In this document: positions 10,594-20,932 of the stretch, one piece after another | Position numbering within the stretch: the stretch's first letter is position 1 | Layout of the letters: each line of letters opens with the position of its first letter | DNA from: Agroathelia rolfsii | Lineage: Eukaryota > Basidiomycota > Agaricomycetes > Amylocorticiales > Amylocorticiaceae | Reading direction: 5' to 3' | Assembly (NCBI GenBank): GCA_018343915.1 | Contig: JABRWF010000004.1 | Coordinates: 4,092,001-4,156,000 of the forward strand | Length of the DNA stretch: 64,000 nt | Program-made: the position numbers and the translations under genes | Notes under the pieces: model-generated | What the model was told of the DNA's origin: nothing | The model's database searches: none | Seen by the model: the letters and a program-made list of their open reading frames with translations, nothing else

Positions 10594-13178
10594 ATGGGCT
10601 CTTTCTCTCTATTCCGTGTCGCTCGTTTCTTGAGCACTTCATGCGCTCCAATCACTGCAACCATCGGCTTTTCCTGTCTTCTTACTGTCGTTTTCATCCT
10701 TTATCAACCAACAACTGGCCCGGGAGAGATCCAGCGCATGGGATGGCAGTCATGGGATGCCATCTACCCTGTTTCGGTTGATGTGTCTGCAGGAGACAAT
10801 GGTATAGAAAACGAGTCTCAAGTGGGGAATATAGACACCGGCGTAGACTGGTGGAATCTCACTGTTGGGGACGATAAAGTTGACACTGCCAGCTTCCCAC
10901 TGGATGTTTGGAATCCTCTGCTTCCTCATGACACGGGCCGTAAGTGCATTTAGTGTGCGATGTTGAGTAGCTGTATTAATTACACGAAGCTCTCCAGTTT
11001 CAGAAATCGCTATTGCGCATTGCTTCTTCCCCTCGGCACTCTCCAATCTCTGCGCACCTTCGTCTACTATTGAAGAAGATGCCCTCAAAGGAAAATGGGT
11101 GCGCGTGGATCGTGACCTCAATAAACAAGTTGGAATGTGGGGGTTATATATGTATTATCGCCGTACACGGCGTCTGGACGTTCCTCTTATAGCCGAAATA
11201 CGTCTTCTACCGGATGACACAGAGCCTACGGAGAACGAACAGACCTGGCATAAGGTTACGACATCCATGAGAGATGGTGTAAGAGGTGCACCGCACCTTT
11301 ATCTCTGGTATCGCACAGGTGCGGATTTGCGTGAAATTACCGTCAAGGGCAAGAAGGAGGAGTTCATCACCGAGTTGGATGTCCTATACGGAGAAGATCG
11401 ACCATGGTATGGGTTCGAGAAGGTTACTCCCTCTGTCACGGAGAAACTAGGTGCAATCGAAAGTGTCTATGTGACTTATCGCAAAGGTGTTCAAGGTATG
11501 TTACTCTGGATTTTACTTCGAGGACCTCATTAAAATCGTTTGCAGTCGCACCCAAGGCTCCACCCCTCCACTTCTCTCACGATGGAAGGTTTAAGATTTT
11601 GCAAATTGCAGATCTACACTACTCCGTATCCCAGGGGGACTGTCGCGACACTGTCATTAGTCCCTGCACTCATTCGGACAACTTAACTACTACCCTCCTT
11701 GGGCGGATCCTTGATGCAGAAAACCCTGACTTTGTCGTTTTCACCGGAGACCAGCTGAATGGACAAGGTTTTTCTTGGGACTCGAAGAGTGTGCTCGCCA
11801 AATTTTCTGTTGCGGTAGAACAGAGAAAGATTCCCTGGGCAGCGGTGTTCGGTAATCATGATGACGAAAACACCGGCGACCGTGAACTCCAAATGAAGTT
11901 GATGCAGGCGCTTCCATACAGTGAGCTCTTTGAAATGGATACGTCATTGACACGTTCTCAAGAAGTCTAGGTATGGTTGAACCGGGTCCTAAGGATATTC
12001 ACGGAGTAGGGAACTATGTGTTGAAAGTACGAAGTGCCGATTCGTAAGTTTCAACAAATTCAGATCTACTTGCTATGCTAAGGTAATAATAATGTCCAGG
12101 TCAAAGACGAATCTCCTTACATTGTACTTCTTAGACTCAGGCTCATATGCTGGTGGGGTCTTTGACTTCTTTGGCTTCTTTAGACCAACCGAATATGATT
12201 ATCTTCACAAAGTAAATAAAAACCTATATCCATCCTCTCGGGACATTCACTCACATCATTTTTAGGATCAAATCAACTGGTTCCTTCAAGAATCTGGTGA
12301 GCGGTGAATCTACGAAAAATCATCTTGGGAAAATAACTTTGTAAATTCATTTGACCTTGTTTAGCTTCAATCCAGCCCATCGAACGTCCGTACACCCCTG
12401 ATAACAACGACTTCGGGGACTTCGAGGCCCGCCAATCAAATCAAATCACACCAACCACGCGTCGCCTTGCCAAACCTAATGCCATGATGTTCTTCCACAT
12501 TCCCTTGTCAGTACACGTATTTTTTAAACAAGTAATCCCTGCTTATCGATAAATAAACGCAGGCAAGAGTCACTGAGCATGCCAGACAAGAATACAGCCA
12601 ACGGTGGAAGGCTCGATGTTGGTTTGCATGACCTTGAGGGTCCTGGAACCCCCAAAAAGAACGACGGATTCTTTGAGAATGGGCTTTTGAACGCCACAGA
12701 GAGTGACCATGCGAGCCTAGGTGCCGGTGGAAATATACCCGAGGTTAAGGTTGTTGCGAATGGGCATCAACACAGTATGTTGCCCCCGCCAACTTACTAT
12801 GGTAATAGGTAGCCTGATTCTTCATTTTCCTCTTAAGTCACAGAGAACTGTAGACGTATCAAGGGTATTTGGATGTGTTTTGGTGGTGGGGGGTAAGTGC
12901 GACATCGTATATTATAAAACGTTGGTCTTAAACGCTTTATCCTCTACAGATCGTACTCCGGTTACGGGAAGATTGGGTACATCAATTCATCTTTTAATCA
13001 TTATCATTCGCGGCTAATGTAAATTCTTCTGCCTAGTTTCGACCGTCGCTTTCGAGTATACGAGATCTCCGACTATGGCGAAACAATCCGGACCTGGAAG
13101 CGCACTGAACATGATGTCATCTTGAATGACATGGTTCTCATTGGGAACGGCGCACCGCCCTCATACCAGAGCCCTTAA
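10594..13178 (+). CDS. DCR2/PAP29-like calcineurin-type metallophosphatase
   Basis: A predicted phosphoesterase of the yeast Dcr2 / plant purple-acid-phosphatase-29 type. ATG at 10594 starts a short N-terminal region with one hydrophobic segment (ITATIGFSCLLTVVFILY, residues about 22-39), likely a signal anchor. The metallophosphatase signatures follow in order: ILQIADLHYS (first metal ligands), FVVFTGDQLNGQ, AVFGNHDDE, then MFFHIPL and NGHQH, the last metal-binding histidines. The C terminus is rebuilt across short introns to GGGGSYSGYGKIGFDRRF and ends PPSYQSP at 13178. In yeast, Dcr2 promotes G1 progression and dephosphorylates Sic1 and Ire1; whether this copy does so is inference. Around eight introns are needed and not all junctions were checked. 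Confidence 0.8.
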
Positions 13179-13513
13179 CTGAACCGGAATACACGCACAC
13201 GTTGGGGTGAAGTCATTGACTGATGGGGGGATTCGGCTTATAATGAACGTGGTAATATGTAACAATAACAAATATAGGATTCCTATTTATTTCTTCGTGG
13301 AATGGAACAGCATCGTATATCAGGAAACAATAGAAGAACATGTGCAAGAATTCCATATAACAGGTCACAACTGGACAGATACGTGTGTAAAGATGGAAAG
13401 AACGTTCTCTCCCCTTCTATCTCTACGTCATTGTAGTTCTTCAAGGGGACCAGCTAGATAATGATGAGATGTTGAACTATTTAGCGGATGTGGCATTGAT
13501 ACAATGGAAGAAC
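13179..13513. other. Convergent 3' intergenic region
   Basis: It lies between the phosphatase stop and the AA9 stop on the opposite strand. The sequence is AT-rich and shows no exon or repeat. Confidence 0.3.
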
Positions 13514-14900
13514 TTACACGGCAGGTCCCGGAATGGGGTATGCACTCGTATCTGGAATGATCATCAGCATCTAGATCAGAGGACATAAGATAAGATAACG
13601 GCATGCAGACGTACTTGTGTAAATGTCGTAGACAATGCCTGGAGTATCGGGAGTGTATGCACCAGGGAAGGAGACGAAGGAGGTGGGGAAGGCCGTACCG
13701 CTACCTGTCACCTGAACTTGGATACAAGAGGGGTAGAATTGTGCACCAGGGTAGGTGTATGCTATACGAGAATAGTGTGTGAGCTTTCAGAACCAAATCT
13801 TCTCATCATTATTAAAGAAGTTGTAGTGCGTGACTCACCAGCATGCAAAGCAATGCTAATTTTGTCAAATAAGGTTCAGATTAGATTAAACGCGATAAAT
13901 TCGTGGTGGCATGGATACGTACATCTCATGCCTGATGATATACTGGCCTGGCTTGAGCTTTGCCGGAATAGTAAACGTGTAAATACTGTCATTCTCTGAG
14001 AGAATATCGGTGGAGGCCCAAAGTCCGTCAGACGTCTTCCCGGCTTCGGCTACCTTGAACCACACGGCGCTACGGAGATGATAGGTCATCCTTGATGTAA
14101 TAAAAATAAAGGGTGACGGTGAGAAAATGTACGGACTCTGTACCAGGCATCCATTGGGTGATGCTCTCCGGTGAGAGTGCCCTGAAAGCATGCAGTTAGT
14201 TATATAAACAATTCCCCCTGTACAATAAGTCGCTTACATATAAGTGATCATGGGGCCCTAACATTGATATAGACGCTGAGAATATGCTATCCTTGAATGA
14301 GATCTGACATTCCTTACCTTGTGGGATTCAGGCCAAGTTGTCCAGTTCAGATGGACTTCAGATCCCGCCGCCACAGTACCGTATATAGGAGCAGGCTCGG
14401 TATAAAAGTCACCATCAGTGTAGCCGTTGCATTGGAGACTGCAGTCGAATATGTAATCAGCGTACTTTTGGTGTATTTTACTAGTCCATGTTACTTACTC
14501 GATCAAAGTGAGGTCCGTCACAGGACCTGAGAAAGCGGCAAGTATAATTCATAAAGAGAGAGCAAGCATGAAACATGTTGGACTAACTAACCATTGCCTG
14601 GGATTTTCCTTCATTTTCGGTGTTTCTGTGATTAGCTGGGCTCGATAATAAGAATACTGGCTAACGAACCTAACAATGCGCTCTGCAGTCAATATCGATG
14701 TTAGGTATGGCTACTACTGCAGATGAGAATACAATTGAAGTACCGGGAGGAGGACTATAATAAGGGTCCGAGTATGGCAGATAACCACTATAACTGTTGG
14801 ATGGCGTATCGACGACTATTTCCTGGACATAACCATGTCCATGAACAGAGACGATAGCACTGAGTAGAGCAAGCGCTGCTGGAACTGAAAACATAAACAT
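13514..14900 (-). CDS. AA9 lytic polysaccharide monooxygenase (secreted)
   Basis: A secreted copper enzyme that oxidatively cleaves cellulose or related glucans. The ATG at 14898-14900 starts a signal peptide ([21 protein letters not shown]) whose predicted cleavage leaves His1 of [10 protein letters not shown], the N-terminal copper ligand. Short exons then give [37 protein letters not shown] (second His of the copper brace), [23 protein letters not shown] (second-sphere His) and [16 protein letters not shown], which holds the axial Tyr. The end is AYPIPGPAV, stop at 13514-13516. There is no CBM1 cellulose-binding module. At least seven introns; a few junctions are inferred from family conservation. 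It is convergent with the phosphatase gene and shows no break. Confidence 0.88.
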
Positions 14901-16150
14901 TTTAGAGGGCCAGGTTGCGTTGATTTTCTCAAAGAAACAAGACTGGCCTTAAATACTTAACTGCAGCCTAAGGTGCATCGACACTATTAGGTCCGTTGTC
15001 AATGACACTTGTCATCTGTACGTCGGCACCCGGCGTGACGCACAAGAGAAGATGATGCCTTGGATGCCCTTCATAGGCACGAAAGCACAAGTGACGTATA
15101 TCGTGAGGGCCAAGAACGACCACAAACTCAGGATTTTAGCTATAGTGATCGTTCATTTATCCGTGAGTTAAATAGCAGAAATAGACATCTTCTTAGATAC
15201 TGTACCTTCAGGTCCGAATGTTCTGATAGAGTGCAAGCGTTGCAAACAAAAATAGCTGGCAAAATTCATGTCTAATTTGTCCCTTTTGACTGGACGTTCT
15301 ACTGTCTTTTAACTTCGGATAATCACTCATCTTGCATCCGAGGTTTTAGATTCGTTGAATGGAGATTCATCCGAAAATTTCACAAAACGTAGTCATGGTA
15401 CCAGAAAGAAGCCCTTGAGATAACCGCAACAGTATCTAGAGACCAATTCATCAGTCATTTTGGTGAGAACGATTCCGGCGGGAGCTGTAACAAGCAATAG
15501 GCAAGTCAGGAATAGTCGAGTACTAAGGATCAGGTGGCCTCTAACACCGGGTTTGACAGCTCAGACAGGTGTAATTATGAGCGATTATTAAGCACATGAC
15601 TGCCAAGAAGGGAAGCCTCCTCATCCGTCTTCTGTACTATTGACTGTTATTTTTTTTGGTTGGAGATTGCTCGGTTAATTGGTCAAGCTGATCAGTGATG
15701 TGATGTATCGAATAACCAGCGCAAATACAGAATGTTATACTAGAGATCATGGTACTTTATATGCTTCTGTCCGTATATTTCATGAGATAAATTTACAGCT
15801 TGTCTAAAGAAACTGGCGCTCCAAGCAGACTCGGACTCAGAGGTAAATAATCCAACAACTTGAAGCGCCACCAAGAGCAAAGTTTGCAAGATTCAAAATG
15901 TAAAGCAAGCAAAATAAGGTCATATAAAATGTTTCGAGCTGATTTTCCTAACGAACACCGCACATAGATGAAGAACTTGATTGAAGTGTCTACACCAGGT
16001 TCAAGTACAAGAGCCTCTGAGTGATCCAGACAGAACAAGCACAAGTCCGAAGAAGTATTTTGCCCGGAAGCAAAGCAAAGCACAAGTAGCTCTCAGCTCA
16101 AGTTCTTTAACAAACCGCGACCACTCTTGCTCCTTTGCCCATTCTCAGCT
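14901..16150. other. Intergenic region, AA9 / uL23m
   Basis: These 1.25 kb hold the promoter of the AA9 gene (left, minus) and of the mitoribosomal protein gene (right, plus). Short open frames at 15060-15275 and 15793-16083 show no recognisable domain or homologous-looking motif. No RNA gene or repeat was recognised. Confidence 0.35.
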
Positions 16151-17050
16151 ATGCAGTCACTGGCGAGCCTCTTCCGTAGATCATACGCGACCATTCCTGA
16201 GCAGGCGAAGGCCGCCAGGACAGCATCCACCCCTCGTGCTGTCCGCCTCCGTCGACTACGAAAGTCCGGCCGTGCTGTAGTTCCTGGGGCGCACGACGCA
16301 ACTCGCTCAGGCCTTACGCCAACTGAAAACGCTACCTATCGTCGCCGTCTTGCTACAGGACAGATTCTGGAGGAGCACGGAAAGAATCTGACAGACCGTG
16401 AATGGGTGGAAAGACTCAACAAGTCACGAGAGCGCATACGCGGTGTCAAGACTTCCATTAACCCTGATGGCACGGAGAGTACCCAAATCATTGGACAGCC
16501 CATCTACCTTCCCAATGTTATCTTCCGCCTAGTTCGTAATCACACTCCTGAGGGTCAGCCTTATAACCCTTACGAGGCCACGTTCCGCATCCCACAATCC
16601 ATCACAAAGACGGACGTGCGCTCATACCTCCACGCCGTGTACGGAGTGAAGACAACGTACATCCGCACCGACAACTACATCTCGCCTGTCTACCGCAACT
16701 ACCTCAATGGCTCGCTGACTCGTACTAAGTCACACAAGACATACAAGCGCGCGGTCGTCGGCTTGGCTGAGCCATTCTATCCCCCTCAGGCAGTAGAAAC
16801 CTTCTCCAAGGAGGCCAAGGCGGAGCGTCAAAAATGGCTGGAAGATAACTTCCAGATTCAGCAAACGAAGGACTTGCAAAAGATGGAGTTCCTGCGTATG
16901 ACAAGGAAGGGCAGTACTGACTGGCGCTGGCGTGGCCAGGCTAGCACTAGCAGGAAGACCATTCTCAGCCGCATTGTGGCTCAACGATACGAGCGCGACT
17001 TGATGCTAGCGAAGAAGAAGGAGCTGCTGCAGCGTGCAAGGCGTGCATAA
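16151..17050 (+). CDS. Mitochondrial large-subunit ribosomal protein uL23m
   Basis: A component of the mitochondrial 54S ribosomal subunit, at the exit-tunnel region (uL23 family; yeast Mrp20/MRPL41). The gene is a single exon of 299 codons plus stop. ATG at 16151 is the first in-frame ATG and begins a basic, Ser/Arg-rich presequence (MQSLASLFRRSYATIPEQA). The uL23 core is seen at residues about 125-200: IYLPNVIFRLVRN, ATFRIPQSITKTDVRSYL, AVYGVKTTYIRTDN, then the RTKSHKTYKRAVVGL strand that contacts rRNA. The C-terminal part is long, charged and probably helical, a feature of fungal mitochondrial versions. An intronless gene is unusual for this window. Confidence 0.9.
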   Translation: MQSLASLFRRSYATIPEQAKAARTASTPRAVRLRRLRKSGRAVVPGAHDATRSGLTPTENATYRRRLATGQILEEHGKNLTDREWVERLNKSRERIRGVKTSINPDGTESTQIIGQPIYLPNVIFRLVRNHTPEGQPYNPYEATFRIPQSITKTDVRSYLHAVYGVKTTYIRTDNYISPVYRNYLNGSLTRTKSHKTYKRAVVGLAEPFYPPQAVETFSKEAKAERQKWLEDNFQIQQTKDLQKMEFLRMTRKGSTDWRWRGQASTSRKTILSRIVAQRYERDLMLAKKKELLQRARRA

Positions 17051-17197
17051 AAAGTTGCATAGAATACGCTATAGAGGAGGAACGGTCATGTGACCTACAA
17101 TATAATCACGTTCCATTTATTTACAACGTATTGTCAACTCGTTCTTCCTTCCTCTCCCTCCTACCACTATCGATTGCGTCTTACTCAGAGATATAAT

Positions 17198-18288
17198 ATG
17201 ATCTTTCTATTCCTTTCTATCCTTCTAACTGCCTACGTTGTCAGCGCGGCACGTATTCCAGCCATTCATTCGAATGCGCAATGTGAACCCTTCTTCACCA
17301 ACTTTTCATCCTCTTCTATTCGTCCATGGCATCTTACCTCCGGCGATGAACCTTTTGTCGCTCTAAGTCCCGAGAGCGATTACTCTGCAGCGGGGAGTGG
17401 ATTGGAACTTTTGATCCGCAAACCCAACGGTGACGTTGTCGAGAACGATGGAGTGAATAACGCCGTCGCTGATGGCGCTACTATCAATTCAACATTCACC
17501 GTCTTGTAGATATATTTGATGTCCAATCAAGATCTTGTACTGACATCAATCTATGTGCAGTTACGGCAAGGTCTCGTTCGAGGTCTCGGCCCCGCTAGTC
17601 CCTGGCTTCGTTACTGCTGCTATCCTTATTGGTAAGCCTATATTACTCTGCTTTATGAACACCCTCGCCGATGCCATCTGTGTCTACAGCTGATACGCAT
17701 GACGAGATTGACATCGAGCTCCTCGGCGGTGATCCTGATCATTGGCAGACCAACGTGTACGGCCCTTCCAAAGCCGGCGCCCAACCTCTCTGGGGTGTTT
17801 TCGGCGAAATAGAGAACGTCCCCAAATCATCTAATGTGGAGGCCTTCCACACCTACACAATTGACTGGAACGAGGAGAGGATCACATGGAGTGTGGATGG
17901 CACACTTACACGCAGCCTCACATCAGGTGGGTTTCTCTTAGCTTGCCTGCCTGCCTCCCCACTCCATTTAGTGCTACCGCACTGCGATGCTGTTAGTTTA
18001 TGACTTGCAGCACGCCCGGCGGCGTAATGTTCGGCTGGGGAACCGCACCATGACCATTGCATGATGGGCTAATGAACAATATACCGTAAACTCCTTTCAG
18101 AGGAAACGATCAAGGACGGTATTAAAAACTACCCTTCGCATCCTGCACGCATCCAGCTGGGAATTTGGGATGGCAGCAGTCCTCAGGGGACGGCTCAATG
18201 GGCCAAGGGGCCTGTTGATTGGGCGCACGCACCAGCCACCGGCAAGGCTGTCATCAGGAGCATCACAGTTCAATGCCCATATTCATGA
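17198..18288 (+). CDS. GH16 cell-wall glycosidase/transglycosylase, CRH-like
   Basis: A secreted or wall-bound enzyme of glycoside hydrolase family 16, of the type that links chitin to beta-glucan (Crh1/Utr2). Four exons (17198-17505, 17561-17631, 17690-17926, 18101-18288) sum to 804 bases in frame, giving 267 residues. Residues 1-17 (MIFLFLSILLTAYVVSA) are a signal peptide. The catalytic strand is DEIDIELLGGD (Glu nucleophile, Asp, Glu acid/base in ExDxE spacing). WQTNVYGPSKAG and HTYTIDWNEERITWSVDG are typical of the Crh group. The protein ends shortly after IRSITVQCPYS, with no C-terminal GPI signal or CBM18, so it is probably soluble. The last intron is long for this genome (174 bases). 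An ordinary beta-1,3-glucanase is less likely because of the LLGGD motif. Confidence 0.87.
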
Positions 18289-19090
18289 TTGACAGTTGTC
18301 AATCTATGCCTGTTTGCTTTAGCATCATCATATCTCTCTTTATTCTTGTGCCTTCCTAGTAGAGAAGCTATAGTCCTATGGTGGTGAGGTAGTGGGGGGT
18401 GAGACTAGTCTCGATTTTCTTCACAGCTAGATACATTTAACCTTCTTTGGACTTCCTTCTCTTGTTTTTCTATCAGCGGACTTTGGAGAGTGCTCCATTG
18501 TCTTGGATCCTATTCGCGACACTATATTGTATAGAATTGTAGAATCATAGTTATAATTTGAGTTATCGGTTACATAATGGTCATTATTATTCCAGTGAAT
18601 CCTTCTCCAGTCACAAGACTCCCTACTAGACTATAATCATAGATCAAATGTCATGCCATGATCGATGGGCGATGAGTACGGCAGGTATTCATGATAAGCA
18701 AATATTGTTCATATTATTTCGGAAAAGCATAGGCGTTCACGAAAGCAATACAGAACATCGATGTCAATGAAGTAATTGTAGTAAGAAAAATGCAGGAAAA
18801 TAATAATAATATGCTATCTAGAACAAATGAAGAATGTGATCCGTAAAGAAAAAGATGATGGGAATGGTAGTACATGATGATGATGGTGGTGGTGTGGTAG
18901 AATTTGAGAGTAATACTGATACACAGGGGAACTATACAGCATACGGAAGCGTAAGTTTCGTAAAGCTCATGGCAATCACGTAAGAAGAGAAAAGAAAAGC
19001 TACAATCATACAGATGCATGTGATTCATGCCGAATATAATAATTGAAAATGAGAAGGGAAATTGTTGAGTAAAATATCAGCGCAGTTGAA
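18289..19090. other. Intergenic region downstream of GH16
   Basis: An AT-rich region holding the GH16 3' UTR. Short simple-sequence patches occur, such as 'gatgatgatggtggtggtg' near 18876-18894. No exon was supported on either strand. Confidence 0.3.
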
Positions 19091-19630
19091 CTACACCTCG
19101 CGGGGCAGCACGAGCTCAAAGCCTGCAGGGACGAAAGAGTGCCTTGGTGGTGTACGTACGGCAGTAGTGACCTTTTTCCACGCCAGCATGAAATGACGGC
19201 CGATGGGAACGGAAGACGAGGCAGACCCATGTCGCTGTGGCGCCCTTGGCCGAGAAGACGGCGAAGGGGTGTGCTGCGTGGTGTTGGTGGAGGCCGGGTC
19301 GGCAGATCGGGTGGGTGCCAAGCGGGGTTGCGACACATTATGTACATGTACGTGTACTTGTTGATAGTCATGATGGTCAAGGCACGACAACGTCGTACTT
19401 GAGGACCATGTAGAGGACGAAGTTGTGCGCCGTCGTTGGCAGATACGGCGAGGTGACCATGTAATCGTTTTGCTGCCTAAATCTTTGGTGTCTGATATTT
19501 GTCGATAATGCACGCGTTCTGTACGCGACGGGGTTACGGTGGGCGCTAAATCGTGCATGACCGCATAAGCGTACAACTGCGCTTCGCTAGGGCCGCTCAG
19601 GGCTGGGCTCGATTCTGCTGCTGCTGCCAT
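19091..19630 (-). CDS. Possible spliced gene of unknown function
   Basis: An uninterrupted minus-strand frame starts at ATG 19630 (MAAAAESSPALSGPSEAQLY) and ends at 19091 with PAGFELVLPREV, but its middle is low in protein character. The other frames hold better stretches inside the same interval: NDYMVTSPYLPTTAHNFVLY at about 19385-19460 and HPFAVFSAKGATATW around 19235-19280. Frame switching of this kind is what a gene with several short introns looks like. Exon borders could not be resolved with consistent phases, so the coordinates are only an envelope. The family is not recognised. A decayed gene would look similar. Confidence 0.3.
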   Translation of the reverse strand: MAAAAESSPALSGPSEAQLYAYAVMHDLAPTVTPSRTERVHYRQISDTKDLGSKTITWSPRRICQRRRTTSSSTWSSSTTLSCLDHHDYQQVHVHVHNVSQPRLAPTRSADPASTNTTQHTPSPSSRPRAPQRHGSASSSVPIGRHFMLAWKKVTTAVRTPPRHSFVPAGFELVLPREV

Positions 19631-20932
19631 TTGCTGTGGATGACTTTTGGAAACGATGAGGATTTATGTGGCGTCGCAAATGTAAAGGGTGGCTTACGGT
19701 GGTGCGATGGCCCTTGGCTGGTGTGGAAGAGGCGAGGAAATATTCATTTTACGCGGCCTGGGAGGCGGAGCCGTAGGAGCGCGGAACATGTCGAGGGAGA
19801 ACATTGCGCAGTATAGAATGGATGATAATAGTGGGTGGAGTACAAAGTCGGGCGTCAAAATAGTTGAGCTCTGGGAGCAGGTTATATACTATGCTAGAGT
19901 AGTCTTTTAATTTGCAACGCAAAGATACACGGGGTGGCGAGGCTTGGTACACAAGGCCAGCGAGTCAGACGGGGGAAGAAAGAGAGCGGTCCAATTTATA
20001 TGCCGCACTGGTGGATTGTTTGACAGCACAGGAAATATCGGAGCGCCCGAGAGCACAGGAGAGATGTGATCATTACTTCCAATAAAAGCTACTCGGCCAG
20101 GCGAAGCAGGCCACGATGCAAGCTGCGGGCAACAGTACGTACAAGATGGGCCATTTATTGATGACCTCATCATGCATGAGAGCTTGGATCCAGGCATACG
20201 AATTTGGTTCATCTGGAGAAGACCCTAGTCGTTGTCCTGGATACTGCCAGATGTGGGCTTGGTGTGCGTGTGCATGAGTAGGGAAGACCACTGAGAGCCA
20301 ACACATCCAGGAGGAGCAAAGGAGTGCGGCCAACGCGTGTTGGATCACGGTACCAGTGGAGACACAGGTCAGGCAAGAGACGACAGCGCTGGCTTTGATC
20401 CATCGTGGTGATGGTAGATGCAGTGCCTCAATAGAAACTCTGAAAGGTTGACCTCGAAAGGCGAATGTAAATAATAAAGTAACTGAGAAATCATGCGAGA
20501 GTGAGTTTTGTTGGCAGTCTACACTGACATCCGAGGATGTGTGTGCCACAGCGTACATAAGTGAGTGTTCGAGGCGCAGTCTATTCCGTGGCCACGTTGG
20601 GTCGGGCTGTTGATATGATTTTTCTTTTTTTGTGCTTTCACCTCTTCGTTGGCTCTTTTTCACGGAGATTATATCATAACCATCATTGCGGGATTTTTTA
20701 TTTTATTTTTTTGCTAAGCTTTGTTCGACGCATGAAGCGTGGCCATGGGCGTGGGCGGCAGTGGACAAACTGAACCGGTTCGGATCAATGTCCGCTGGAT
20801 TTCAAACTCCGACAAAATTTTGAGTCTTTCGACGCATCCTGGGCTAACCAGGCCATCATCTCTCTTTGCACTCTCCCTCTTTCTTCTCTACTTTTCTTAT
20901 TCTCTATCTTCATATTCGTCTAATCTGTAGTT
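19631..20932. other. Intergenic region with possible small membrane-protein frame
   Basis: No firm gene. On the minus strand an open frame over 20073-20663 contains two hydrophobic stretches (TVIQHALAALLCSSWMCWLSV and WPILYVLLPAACIVACFAWP) in its C-terminal half. It could encode a small two-pass membrane protein, but start and splicing are uncertain and no family is recognised. The right end is pyrimidine-rich (20860-20930), immediately upstream of the KAP123 ATG, as expected for its promoter and transcription start. Confidence 0.3.
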
